Origin: Bacteroidales bacterium UBA5507
Lineage (GTDB): Bacteria; Bacteroidota; Bacteroidia; Bacteroidales; Lentimicrobiaceae
Direction: 5' to 3'
DNA length: 64,000 bases
Assembly (NCBI GenBank): GCA_002426195.1
Contig: DIOT01000030.1
Span: forward strand, 124,001-188,000
Both the position numbers and the translations under genes were made by a program. Below the pieces are notes generated by a model that saw only the letters and a program-made list of their open reading frames with translations, searched no databases and had not been told where the DNA came from. Shown in pieces: positions 9,677-20,000 of this stretch (its first letter is position 1; each line of letters opens with the position of its first letter).

Positions 9677-10533
9677 GACTTTTTCCTGTTAAGGAGAGCT
9701 ATTTGATCAGCCAGTAATCCAAAGAAGAATAAAAACATCCCCATTGTAGCTAGTATTATTGCTGAATTAGGAACCCTATAATACATGAGATAGCCAACTA
9801 CCCCCCAAAGCAACCCCAAAATTGTTACTAGTAAACTTGCAGGGAAAAATACTTTAAGAGGATTAAACAACATTATTATTCTAAATAAAAGAAGGATAGT
9901 TTTAGAACCATCCTTTAAAAATTTAACATTGCTGTTCCTTCCTATCCTTTCAGCGACATAAATAGGAAAAGTTCCTATAGTGTATCCTTCCTTAAGGAAT
10001 GCTAGAGTGGACGTAGTAGAGAAACTGAATCCATTAGGCATAATATGAAGGAAATTAAGAATTAGCTCTCTCCTAAAGCCCCTTAGTCCAGAATTAAAGT
10101 CTGGGAGTGGTTGATCCACAAGGAACTCACCGGTCTTTCTGATTAGCAATTTCCCACTTTTACGATTTGACACCTGAAAGGATTCCCTATTTCTTTCGCC
10201 GATGACCATTTCAGCATCGTCCAGCATCTTTGTGATGGTATCAAGATAAACAGGATCATGTTGTCCATCAGAGTCAAGCATCATTACTTTATCACAAGTA
10301 GCTCTTCTTATCCCTGTTTTCAATGAAGCACCATAGCCCTTATTTACACCATGTTTAACAAGCTTAACCTGATATCCTGATACAATTTTTGCAGTATTGT
10401 CTGTTGAACCGTCATCAATTACTATTACTTCATACCTTTCAAGTAATCCCTCATTTTGCATTTTTTCAAGTAGAGGACCAATGCCAGTTTCCTCATTATA
10501 TGCAGGAATAATTACAGATCCTTCTTTAGTCAT
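9673..10533 (-). CDS. GT2 family glycosyltransferase, DPM1/GtrB-like with C-terminal membrane segments
   Basis: 286-residue glycosyltransferase with a GT-A fold. The N-terminus reads VIIPAYNEE, followed by VIDDGSTDNT and the metal-binding DSDGQHDP. Two hydrophobic helices close the protein, as in dolichyl/polyprenyl-phosphate sugar synthases, which transfer a sugar from a nucleotide donor to a polyprenyl phosphate at the membrane. ATG 10533 is chosen because the family begins at MTKEGSVIIPAYNEE; the longer frame upstream runs through the HIT gene. The gene overlaps the HIT stop by 8 bases and the methyltransferase start by 4, so all are surely cotranscribed. Confidence 0.88.
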   Translation of the reverse strand: MTKEGSVIIPAYNEETGIGPLLEKMQNEGLLERYEVIVIDDGSTDNTAKIVSGYQVKLVKHGVNKGYGASLKTGIRRATCDKVMMLDSDGQHDPVYLDTITKMLDDAEMVIGERNRESFQVSNRKSGKLLIRKTGEFLVDQPLPDFNSGLRGFRRELILNFLHIMPNGFSFSTTSTLAFLKEGYTIGTFPIYVAERIGRNSNVKFLKDGSKTILLLFRIIMLFNPLKVFFPASLLVTILGLLWGVVGYLMYYRVPNSAIILATMGMFLFFFGLLADQIALLNRKKS

Positions 10534-10939
10534 TGTTATTGAACTTTTCAGCAATATTCTTTGCAATTTCCTCAAATTTCTCTTTTGGCATTGATAACTT
10601 CTCCTTCTTAAAGTCAATGTCGTAAATACTATTGATTGGAACCAAATGAATATGTGCATGGGGAACCTCTAATCCAATGACGGCAATTCCAATTTTCTCA
10701 CAAGGAATAACTGACTTAATAGCCTTTGCAACTTTTTGAGCAAATAACCATAAGTCTGCATACTGACTTCTATCCATATCAAAGATATAATCGACTTCTG
10801 TCTTTGGTATTACTAAAGTATGGCCCTCTGCCAGAGGATTAATATCAAGAAATGCAAAGAATTTTTCAGATTCCGCCACCTTGTATGATGGAATTTCACC
10901 GCTAACAATCTTAGAAAAAATAGTAGGCATATTTGACAA
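10526..10939 (-). CDS. HIT (histidine triad) family hydrolase
   Basis: Small cytoplasmic nucleotide hydrolase or transferase of 137 residues, the usual length for HINT-type proteins. The N-terminal FSKIVSGEIPSYKV segment and the catalytic triad HAHIHLVPI (near residue 95) are intact. Members hydrolyse adenosine phosphoramidates or related nucleotides. It follows greA after 41 bases and overlaps the glycosyltransferase gene by 8, so it sits in the middle of the leftward operon without an obvious functional link to it. Confidence 0.92.
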   Translation of the reverse strand: MSNMPTIFSKIVSGEIPSYKVAESEKFFAFLDINPLAEGHTLVIPKTEVDYIFDMDRSQYADLWLFAQKVAKAIKSVIPCEKIGIAVIGLEVPHAHIHLVPINSIYDIDFKKEKLSMPKEKFEEIAKNIAEKFNNND

Positions 10940-10980
10940 TATTTTAAGGTGAACAACAGGATTTTTAAGGGAGTATAAAA

Positions 10981-11442
10981 CTACCTCATTATTTCCAAAA
11001 TTTCCAAAGTGATAACCCCTGCAGGAATTTTGATTTCAGCTGTATCATTAATTGATTTGCCCAACAAGCCCTGAGCTATTGGAGAGCCAACTGAAATTTT
11101 TCCTTCTTTCAGATTTGCTTCGTTTTCAGGAACAAGAGTATAAGTCATAACAGCATTATTCTTAGTATTACGCACCTTAACTTTTGATAGAATCAAGACT
11201 TTTGATGCATCCATCTTACTCTCATCAATGACTTTGGCATTTCTAATAGTTTCCTGCAATTTGGATATCTTCAATTCTAACATGCCTTGGGCATTTTTTG
11301 CTGCATCATACTCAGCATTCTCAGAGAGATCCCCTTTATCTCTAGCTTCGGCAATCTGCTGAGAAATTGAAGGTCTTTCTATATTAATAAGTTGTTCAAG
11401 CTCAGCCTTTAACTTGTCCAATCCCTCTTGTGTAAAATACAT
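10981..11442 (-). CDS. greA: transcription elongation factor GreA
   Basis: Binds the RNA polymerase secondary channel and stimulates cleavage of backtracked transcripts. 153 residues, slightly shorter than E. coli GreA. The N-terminal coiled coil holds the acidic tip in GDLSENAEYDAAK, preceded by RPSISQQIAEARDKG; the C-terminal globular domain has SPIAQGLLGK. It is the first gene of a leftward run that continues into HIT, GT2, methyltransferase, FrhB-like and YbhN-like genes. Confidence 0.95.
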   Translation of the reverse strand: MYFTQEGLDKLKAELEQLINIERPSISQQIAEARDKGDLSENAEYDAAKNAQGMLELKISKLQETIRNAKVIDESKMDASKVLILSKVKVRNTKNNAVMTYTLVPENEANLKEGKISVGSPIAQGLLGKSINDTAEIKIPAGVITLEILEIMR

Positions 11443-11480
11443 AATGATTCAGTGTTATGTTTATGCTTTATTCAATAAGA

Positions 11481-11510
11481 GAAAAGACCCTATATCTCAA
11501 GGGTCCTTTC
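11481..11510 (-). terminator. hairpin terminator after the PorV operon
   Basis: An inverted repeat with arms GAAAaGACCCT and AGGGTCcTTTC (one mismatch, 8-base loop) lies between the PorV-family stop at 11544 and greA. Read leftward it is followed by TTATTG rather than a long U run, so it is a moderate terminator, well placed to end the 20705-11544 transcript. Confidence 0.6.
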
Positions 11511-11543
11511 TTATAATAAACAGGCAATAACCTGAATTAACAA

Positions 11544-12602
11544 TTACAAGTTAATTCGTGCCCCTATGCTGTGAGTTCCGTTAAACGGATCAGTTGCGCG
11601 ATATGAATAGTCGATAGCAAGAGTTGATCCTTTTTCTTTATTAAAAGGAACCTGTACTGTGAATCCAGCACTTGGACCAGTAAATGCAGTAGTACGCTCT
11701 GCATCGTCTGTAATTCCGTCTTCATATGCATAACCACCTCTTAACATGAGATATGACTTTAGTTCGTACTCTGCACCAAATATGAATTGATCATTTGTGA
11801 ATGAGTTTGAAACAAAATTACCAGCTAATGTTAATCTGTGTAATTCACCGAAATGAAAATCATAAGCTGCTCCTAATGCTAGTTGTGTTGGTAGTTCAAA
11901 GTCAGCAGATCTCTGTTCCAATGTGAAATAACTTTCCTGCCCAGGTAGCAAACTTCTGATTGATAAACCGTCACCGCTGAAAGACATTGTTGGTCCAACG
12001 TTACGGAGAGTGATACCAAATCTGATATTCTCTTGTGGTCCTGTTACATATTGAATCCCTGCATCAATACCGACACCTTGTGCACTAACGTCGGAGATAA
12101 CTTCAGAAATAATCTTAATATTGATACCTCCATAAATCGAAGATGAGAAAGCCTTAGCATATGAGATATTGATATTCATATAGCTTGGAGAAAAGTTTCC
12201 AATTCCTCCTTCTGGTAAAGCTTCTGTCGTAATAGGGATATCGCCAAAGTTCATTGACATAATACCTAGTCCAATAACTCCGGTTTCACCAACCTTTTGA
12301 GTAAGACCAAAAGTATTTATATCAATTTCACTCCCTTTTAGCCATTGTGTGTGAGAGAAAATTATTTCTGTAGCTCTTGTATGAGCAGTTCCGGCAACGT
12401 TGCCATATAATCCCTCCAGTCCTTTAACATGTGCGATGTTTGCTCCACCCCACCCTGAGCTTCTAGCCCAAGGGTTGATTAGCAATTCTGAAGCACCTGC
12501 CTGACCAGTCCTATCTTTATTACCGGCTTTAAGTTGATGACATGGCACAAGCATTGATCCAATCATCATTGAGGCAACTATGTATTTAGAGATCTTATTC
12601 AT
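11544..12602 (-). CDS. PorV/PorQ family outer-membrane protein
   Basis: Predicted outer-membrane beta-barrel of 352 residues with a signal peptide (hydrophobic segment ending at about residue 25) and a family start GASELLINPWARSSGWGGA. The alternating barrel pattern runs to a C-terminal IGARINL. PorV is the outer-membrane shuttle of the type IX secretion system that carries cargo from the translocon to the attachment complex. Here the gene is last in an operon with a TonB receptor and a very large secreted protein, so it may be a cargo-dedicated paralogue and not the core PorV. No other T9SS component is in the window. ATG 12602 is preferred over the ATG two codons upstream. Confidence 0.8.
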   Translation of the reverse strand: MNKISKYIVASMMIGSMLVPCHQLKAGNKDRTGQAGASELLINPWARSSGWGGANIAHVKGLEGLYGNVAGTAHTRATEIIFSHTQWLKGSEIDINTFGLTQKVGETGVIGLGIMSMNFGDIPITTEALPEGGIGNFSPSYMNINISYAKAFSSSIYGGINIKIISEVISDVSAQGVGIDAGIQYVTGPQENIRFGITLRNVGPTMSFSGDGLSIRSLLPGQESYFTLEQRSADFELPTQLALGAAYDFHFGELHRLTLAGNFVSNSFTNDQFIFGAEYELKSYLMLRGGYAYEDGITDDAERTTAFTGPSAGFTVQVPFNKEKGSTLAIDYSYRATDPFNGTHSIGARINL

Positions 12603-12651
12603 AAGCAAATTTTTGTTGTGTTAAAATTCCATATTTCATTACCAATGTACA

Positions 12652-15600
12652 TTAGAATGCATTCAAGTCAATAGGTCTGAGAGAGCCAAACCATTTAACT
12701 ACCTTTTCTCCAACGCCATCAGCTTTTATGTGAAGTATATATACCCCACCTGATATTGGAATACCTGCATAATTCTTCAAATCCCATTCAATGGATGTAC
12801 TCATATCATCTTTAGTGAATTGTCGTACCATTGAACCGTTTGTTGAATATATTGTAACCGTGCATGTGCGTGGTAGGTTAGTAATCTTAACCCTGTTATC
12901 CAACTGATTTGTTTCATAAGTCGAATAAGCATAATACGGATTCGGGACAACATTGATTAAATCCAAATCAGACTTAGCTTTAGCGATATTGTTATCGGTT
13001 GTTGCAATGTTCTTAGTACTAAAAGTATACATTGGATAGTTATTGTTATCCAACTCACCTGAAGGTGCATTTACACCAGGATGAGGAGTACTATAATACC
13101 TTCTGTAAGGTTTTGAAATACGCAATTTAACTGTTGCATCCGTTGACAACCATTCTGATTCAGGGCTTGCTAATGGGATATTAACCCACATAGCACTTGA
13201 GAAAGTCAGAGCTTGGAAGATAGCTTGTGGAACCATAAGACTGGTTCTTAGTTTTGCACCAGCATCATATGCAGGAATGTCCCCAACAGGATCAGCTTTT
13301 CCACTTGTATGAGCGAAAATGTATAAGTAGTGCATTCCACCCATTACTAACTCACTACTAGGAGTGAAGATATTAGCAGAAGGATTGAACATCATATCCC
13401 GGCCGTTTTCACCAACTAACCACGAGTTCTCACCATATACAATATTGAGGCGTTCGCCGGTTTCAAGGTTAATTGCATAACCAGGGAACCAACCCATTCC
13501 TGTCTCACTAATATAATTCGAATTCAACATAGGATCGCTGCTTTCAACTCCTGTTTCACCATTAACGTTTACTGAAGCACCTGCACGTATACGGTACTTT
13601 TCAACGTTACCTTCAGTAAGAGTTTTATCTGAGCCCATTTCAATTACAGGACACCTTGTCCATTTGGTTTTGTCAGATGTGAACACAACATCAACACTAG
13701 CCAAATCAGAGAATTGTGCTTGAGTTTTTGAGATATTTGTTAGTGCAGGGCCATATACAGCATCTTGATCTTTAGAAGCAACCATAATGTATGGAGCCCA
13801 AGTTCCTGAAATCACCTTTTCGTATGCTCCATTAGGGTCATATGGCTTATTTGGCATATTCCAGTCACTATTGGTAATATCATTCTGGTCAGATACAACC
13901 CCCGATCTTATCCAATTTAAGCTTGGAAAACCATCTACATCAGCAACGCTTTCTAACCAACGTTTTGTACTATCTGCAAAAGTAAGATTTGATTCAAGAA
14001 CTCCATTATTTTCCAACATAATACCATATATTGGACTTGGCTCATCTTCAGCAGTACTACCAACTTTGTATGGACCCGGATCAAGAGGTTCAAAGATTGT
14101 TATAGCTATACCGAGTTCAGGGAATAATTGTTCTTTCTTGTATGAAATAGTTGTATCAGAATGATAAACCTTATTATTAGTAACATCAATTAGTCTCCAA
14201 TGCGCTTTAAAGTTTGGAGCAGTAACGTCAACCGTTTCGCTTCCATCTGCTTCAGAACCAACCACCATATCATAAGGAACTAAAGAATCCATAGCTAAAA
14301 CAAAGTCAGCACTCTTAACATTTAATGGATCAATAACTCTGATATCAATAGGACCTCTTCCCTGTTTATAGGTTGGATTGTAAGCTATTGGATAATCTGG
14401 GCTTCCAAGTTGATTTGTTGAATCAACAGGTTTCTTTGAAAGAATTTCAGCAATAGTAGCATCCGTAAAGTCTAATACATTTCCACCATTACCCTGGCCC
14501 TGGATACGTGTTATTTCAACACCATCTCCAAAATTTGAGTTGGCGGAAATTGTACCGACATTCTTGTGAGGAATTGCAGTGTATACTTTGATATTCTTTC
14601 TACCAGCAAGATAAACTTTCTTCTGACCACCAATACCAATCTGCGGTTCCTGCTGTGATCCAGGATCAGCACTGTATTTCATGTATTCATTATGACCATA
14701 TGCAAGAGCCAGGTAATAATATTGTTTATGATTAACAAGAGGTTGTCCGGTGAAAGCATCAATATTAAGAGTGAAAGTATTACTAATGCCAAGGTCAGAA
14801 CCACTAACTTCTTCAACAGGAACATTAGAATTCAGAGATTGATCAAAGTTATGATTTACCAATTGAGTAATACCATTTTTAACATCTGTTTGGAAAACAA
14901 TACGAGCCAATTTCTGATCATGAATATCAGCAACAGAAACGGTAGCATCTTTAAGTTGGAATACCTGATAACCTTCAAAACGATAATAAGGATCAAAGTC
15001 GTATCCAGTACTATTGGCAACAGCTTGAATAGCAGGATCTAACTCAATGTAACTTTCATTAAAATTGTTACCAGCATCGTTAGTTTTACGATTACTAATG
15101 AAGAAAATCAATCCTTCGTCCATTTCACGTATAGTAAGGTCAGGAGCATTTGGACCACTAACTACTGCAAAACAGTTATCAAATAAGATCTGGCATTTGT
15201 CATCAACAACCTGTAATAACTTGACGGAAGCCCAAGGACCACCAGAAGCAGCACGTGCCCATGGAATACCAACAGTAATATAGTTAACAGCTCCAGGTTC
15301 GAGGACAAAAGGACCAGCTGACTGCATGAAACGACGGTCATTAGGTGGATTAGGAACAGCTTCTTCAGTCCAGTATTTTGGACCATTTGGAGGAAGTCCA
15401 CCTGTACCCCAGTTACATTCATCTGTATCACCAGGAAACATGAAATCACATGCAGGGCCATAGGCACCCGTTGAAACGTGACCATTACCACCATAAAGCA
15501 TCTTGGTATTATCTAGCCAAATACCTTTAAGGTAATTGTAATATTGAGGAGCATACTTCGGATCTAACTGATACGGGAAAGCTCCATTGGTTGAATTATT

Positions 15601-16962
15601 ATGATAAACGAATCGACGCATTCCAAAACGCTCATCATCTACGATCCCATTACCAAAATTAACTCCATTGATAGCTTCAGATCTTACAATAAAGTTACCA
15701 TTTTGCGGTTCTGATTCTGTTCCATAATTCATGTTCAAGTTAGAACCTGACAAACCAACAAGGCTGCAATCTCCAAAGAATGAAGGTCCTAAAATACCAT
15801 CACCTTTAAAAGATGGATTGTCAGATCCATCAGGATCCATATACGGTCCCTGGAAAAAGTCAACCCCAATTGCAGGAGGCTGATCGCCATATGCCCAGAA
15901 TTGACCATCACCATCTTTTGCATTTCCATTGTAAGAATAACCAAGACCTCTATTAACATCACAACCAACAAAGTCATCTGTAGCAAATCCAAGGTCAGTA
16001 TCAACCCATTGGCTGAAATAAGTACCAGTTAAACGATAAGTAGAACGGTTAATAATTTCATAACTGTAAAAAGTCATGTTATTTATTTCGTCATTGGTGG
16101 CAAATCCAAAGGCTTGAGCACGAATTTCGAGACCGATAGGAGTACCTTTTGTTTCAGTGTGAATATTTCCTTTATCATTAAATACCCACCATAGTGTAGC
16201 ATCACCTTTAATAACCTGGTCAGCTAAAAGACCACCAACAACAGTACCGTCATTGGTTTCCTGAGTGGCAGTATTTGAGTGACATAGTTCATTAGACAGG
16301 TCATAATATGGATAGTCACCTCCTTCTGCAGGATTATAGTGACCGCTACCATCCTTATCATAGAATGGAGCAAGATACCAACTTTGTTTTTTTGACAAAT
16401 CACCATGAGCAGGCCAGTCAAGGATTGAAGCTGGTATTTGGTAATTTGGAAAAGCAGCCGGATTTTCTTGCCATGCAAGGAATTCATCAACCTCATGTCT
16501 GGTAATCGAAAATAGTTTATCGTATTCAGCACAAGTTGTTTCATCAATAGCAGCAGTTCCATCAACAGTTAATGGGCCTGGCCAGAAATCATTACCGGCT
16601 CCTACTGTATAACCATCACTTTGACGATAACGCAGAGCTGCCAACTTTAACTGATCGTTTACATCGATACCACCAATCCATAATGCTGCTGAAAACATTG
16701 AAGTTTTACGTGAACCTTTAGGAACTTCATACTGAGCGACCTCAAAGTCCCACCACATATCACCACCAGTGTTGATACGGGTTCTAACGTTATTTACTTC
16801 AAGATATTTAAATCCTGCACCAGGTAAACACCCCGCTGCAGTTGACTTAATGACCGAACCGGAAGATTTGGTGCCAGGCTTTTTAAAGGGCTCGGCAAAA
16901 CCCGGTACTGTAAGGATTCCTAACAGTATGACGGCAATTGTTATTCTGAGTAAATGTTTCAT
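12652..16962 (-). CDS. very large secreted protein with FlgD/T9SS-like C-terminal domain
   Basis: 1436 residues with a clear signal peptide (KHLLRITIAVILLGILTVPG). No enzymatic domain is recognised. The body is rich in Asp, Asn, Gly, Trp and Tyr, and reads like a set of extracellular beta domains. From about residue 1336 the sequence VVPNPY opens a C-terminal Ig-like fold with VYILHIKADG near the end, resembling the FlgD-type or T9SS type A sorting domain. It ends KWFGSLRPIDLNAF, which differs from the canonical basic end, so sorting is likely but not proven. It lies 38 bases after the TonB receptor gene and 49 bases before the PorV-family gene. A surface-exposed partner of the receptor is the best inference. 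Confidence 0.7.
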   Translation of the reverse strand: MKHLLRITIAVILLGILTVPGFAEPFKKPGTKSSGSVIKSTAAGCLPGAGFKYLEVNNVRTRINTGGDMWWDFEVAQYEVPKGSRKTSMFSAALWIGGIDVNDQLKLAALRYRQSDGYTVGAGNDFWPGPLTVDGTAAIDETTCAEYDKLFSITRHEVDEFLAWQENPAAFPNYQIPASILDWPAHGDLSKKQSWYLAPFYDKDGSGHYNPAEGGDYPYYDLSNELCHSNTATQETNDGTVVGGLLADQVIKGDATLWWVFNDKGNIHTETKGTPIGLEIRAQAFGFATNDEINNMTFYSYEIINRSTYRLTGTYFSQWVDTDLGFATDDFVGCDVNRGLGYSYNGNAKDGDGQFWAYGDQPPAIGVDFFQGPYMDPDGSDNPSFKGDGILGPSFFGDCSLVGLSGSNLNMNYGTESEPQNGNFIVRSEAINGVNFGNGIVDDERFGMRRFVYHNNSTNGAFPYQLDPKYAPQYYNYLKGIWLDNTKMLYGGNGHVSTGAYGPACDFMFPGDTDECNWGTGGLPPNGPKYWTEEAVPNPPNDRRFMQSAGPFVLEPGAVNYITVGIPWARAASGGPWASVKLLQVVDDKCQILFDNCFAVVSGPNAPDLTIREMDEGLIFFISNRKTNDAGNNFNESYIELDPAIQAVANSTGYDFDPYYRFEGYQVFQLKDATVSVADIHDQKLARIVFQTDVKNGITQLVNHNFDQSLNSNVPVEEVSGSDLGISNTFTLNIDAFTGQPLVNHKQYYYLALAYGHNEYMKYSADPGSQQEPQIGIGGQKKVYLAGRKNIKVYTAIPHKNVGTISANSNFGDGVEITRIQGQGNGGNVLDFTDATIAEILSKKPVDSTNQLGSPDYPIAYNPTYKQGRGPIDIRVIDPLNVKSADFVLAMDSLVPYDMVVGSEADGSETVDVTAPNFKAHWRLIDVTNNKVYHSDTTISYKKEQLFPELGIAITIFEPLDPGPYKVGSTAEDEPSPIYGIMLENNGVLESNLTFADSTKRWLESVADVDGFPSLNWIRSGVVSDQNDITNSDWNMPNKPYDPNGAYEKVISGTWAPYIMVASKDQDAVYGPALTNISKTQAQFSDLASVDVVFTSDKTKWTRCPVIEMGSDKTLTEGNVEKYRIRAGASVNVNGETGVESSDPMLNSNYISETGMGWFPGYAINLETGERLNIVYGENSWLVGENGRDMMFNPSANIFTPSSELVMGGMHYLYIFAHTSGKADPVGDIPAYDAGAKLRTSLMVPQAIFQALTFSSAMWVNIPLASPESEWLSTDATVKLRISKPYRRYYSTPHPGVNAPSGELDNNNYPMYTFSTKNIATTDNNIAKAKSDLDLINVVPNPYYAYSTYETNQLDNRVKITNLPRTCTVTIYSTNGSMVRQFTKDDMSTSIEWDLKNYAGIPISGGVYILHIKADGVGEKVVKWFGSLRPIDLNAF

Positions 16963-17000
16963 AGTAAATAGTATATTTTAATCTTTTCAGTTACGGATGG

Positions 17001-20000
17001 TTAAAAGTTAAAAATAACACCCAGGCGAATCTGACGAGGTGAACTATAGTTATATGGGCTGTCAACTCTGATACTATAGAGATCGCGGAATGCAATTGGG
17101 TCTAACTGGTCGTTTATCTGATTCTGATATTCAGCTGCGGCAAGATAACCGTCATCATCTGGATTTCCAGTAGCACCATATACGCTTAGAATATTCTTTG
17201 AATCAAAGATGTTAAGAACCTGTAGGTAAACATTTAGATAAGATGAGCGCTTAGAATTCCAATCAATATTGATATCCTTATCTATACGACCGTCAATTCT
17301 GAATTGCCATGGTAAACGTGATCCATGTATTGAACCATCGATAATACCTGACTGACCAAGAGCAACAATCTTACTTGATCGAGTATAAGGAGTACCTGAA
17401 CCTCCGAATATTGTAAAGTTAACACCGGTGTTCTTGAATAATTGGGTGGACTTTACAACTTCCTTACCTGTAGCATCAGTCTTAGTTCTTCTGATAACTG
17501 GTCCATTGTATTCTTGACCTTCACCATAACGATAGTCAAGCATCAAATTGATAGCATGACGACGGTCGAATGCTAATGGGAACAGAGTACGTAAGTTAGG
17601 CTGACCTGTTTGGATAAGACCTTTTGCAAAATCTGGATCGGAGCCAGTACCTGTAGCAAACTGTAGTGTATAACTAGCTCTTACTCTGGTATTAGTAGTT
17701 CTACGCATATCATAAGTCACAGTTAATCCTTTTACAGTTGAGAAGTCAATATTATTGTATGAATAATAAGTCTTAGGATAAGCAGCTGTATAACGATAAG
17801 CCTGAATCTGATCACGGATTTCACGATAATAACCTGAAATGGTCAATGAAGAACTTCCTGATAAACGTTGCTGGAATCCAAGTTCGTAGTCGATTGTCTT
17901 TTCAGGCTTTAAATTAGGATTAGAAATATCAGGACTACCTGTTGTAGGTAAGAAGTAATAAGAAAGTGGATTCATTCTCAGATATGCTGTTGGACGCTGA
18001 GTCAGAACATCATAATGGGCAAAGAACAATGCCTCATCAGAAATTGGGAATGAGAATGAAATACGTGGCATCACACTAATTTGAGGCTCATAATCACTAA
18101 AAGCTTTTGATGTAACTGATATATTGTCGCGATCAACAAGATAAGGAATAACACCATTTCCTGCATCCAATGCTATAGTTGGGTCAGTTACTACAAGACC
18201 TTCAGCATTATACCATGTGTTTTCACTACGATAACCCATGATATTTGTGGGGTTACGGAGATTATCAACATAAACAACAAAATCCTCTCCCATATTTGCA
18301 GGGTGTGGTCCGAGATCAGAGACTTCACTAACTGTCTTGGCTGGATATAACAAATAGGGATCAGTCAATACTTTCTGGTTTGCGTCAAATCTATCAACAC
18401 GAACTCCAATATTAAAGATAAGGTCATCAAAAGCAAATTTATCCTGAATGTAACCAGCCATATATATAGGAGTAAATGGAGCTATTTCACGAGTATACAT
18501 GCCATTCTCATCTTGTTTAGTGAAGAAGTCATCAAAGCTTGGGCTATCAGCAAGTTTAACTTTTTTACCATCATATGTATATCCAGAATAATTTGCCATG
18601 TAATTACCATTGTCAAAAAGTTCATCAGGACTAAACATATCGATACTTAACGCTTCATCTAAAGCCTTAGTTACCATTTTCCCGTTTTCATCAAAGTAAT
18701 TAATGGTTAATGTGTTAGGATCGTAAGAATCTATATCAATCCAATCTGTTCCATCAACAGGTAAGCCTAACTTACTACGCAAATTAATATCAAAGTTACG
18801 TTGAGAATTCTGGTCATATTTTCTGTCATAATAGATTGTGTCCATAAAGACATTATCACGGTATACTAAGTGTGGATTGGCCAAATCAAGCTGTTCAATA
18901 TGTGAATTGGTGAGACCACGCATAAGAGTCCATAATCCCCTTGGTGCATATAAGTAATATCTGTCAATTCTCTGTTCATATATAAATCCAAATTGGAGAG
19001 CATGATTTCCTATATCAGCAGAAGCATTAGCATTTAAAGAATATTGTTCATTATCTATATTCTGATAACCAGACTGGTTTTCACCTGGTGCTGTCCAATA
19101 ACTATAAGCACCAGTAGCTCCAAAACCGTTTAACAAACCTCCTCCTGAAATAATATCATTTAAATTCGAGTGGTAGATTACGGAAGGATAAAGCTCATAA
19201 TACTGACGAGTGTAATTTGCAGTAACAGGATTAAAGTCTCCAGGTGTAAAGTCAACATTTGTATCAACGAAACCATTGTGCAGGAATGCAGTCATTCCGC
19301 TTACAGTGTCTAGCAATTGTTCAAAAGAATATGATCTCTGTTTGTAAGTTTCAAACTTCCCAAGATACCCATAATTAAAAAGATTGTCTTTATGATCAGG
19401 ATCCTGATAAATAGTTTTTGCTTTTGTATAGTCAGCCTGAATTGTATAAAATACATTTTTAATAAAAGACTTGCTTTCGGGATCAGTGGGGAATCTTTGA
19501 GTAAATCGACCAAAAACCCTCCAAGTGTTGTCAATCTTTTGAGTGTTTTTATCATAATTGAACATAACGTTGGAGAAATCAAATTCATTTCCGTCACTGT
19601 AATTAATAGAACCACCTAAAGATAGGTTAATATTTGGACCTGTTTTAATATCAAGTTTACCCGAAGCATTAATATCCAGGGTTTGAGCATTCGGATTAGT
19701 CTTTGTATGCTCCAGATGCTCCTTTCTAATAAAGTTCGTGTTATAATAGGTCCCGAATCCACTACCTGTTAGGCGTAGCGGATTTCTTTCAAGCTCTGCA
19801 AGAACATCATCCTTTGCCACATAAACTCCAGTTGCAGTAGGGCGATTATCACGATTATAGGTAACTTCACCAGCAATAAAATACCCTAACAATGCGCTTT
19901 CCTTCTCGCCTGCTTCATTGCGTTTCCAAAGTAATGGACCTTGCATATTTAAACCGGCTCTATTGTATCCAAAAGCATCGAGATATTCAGAAGTCTGTAA

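Noticed and set aside
13787..14164. A 125-codon plus-strand frame within the large secreted-protein gene
   Set aside because: Antisense shadow of a long gene with signal peptide and C-terminal domain.
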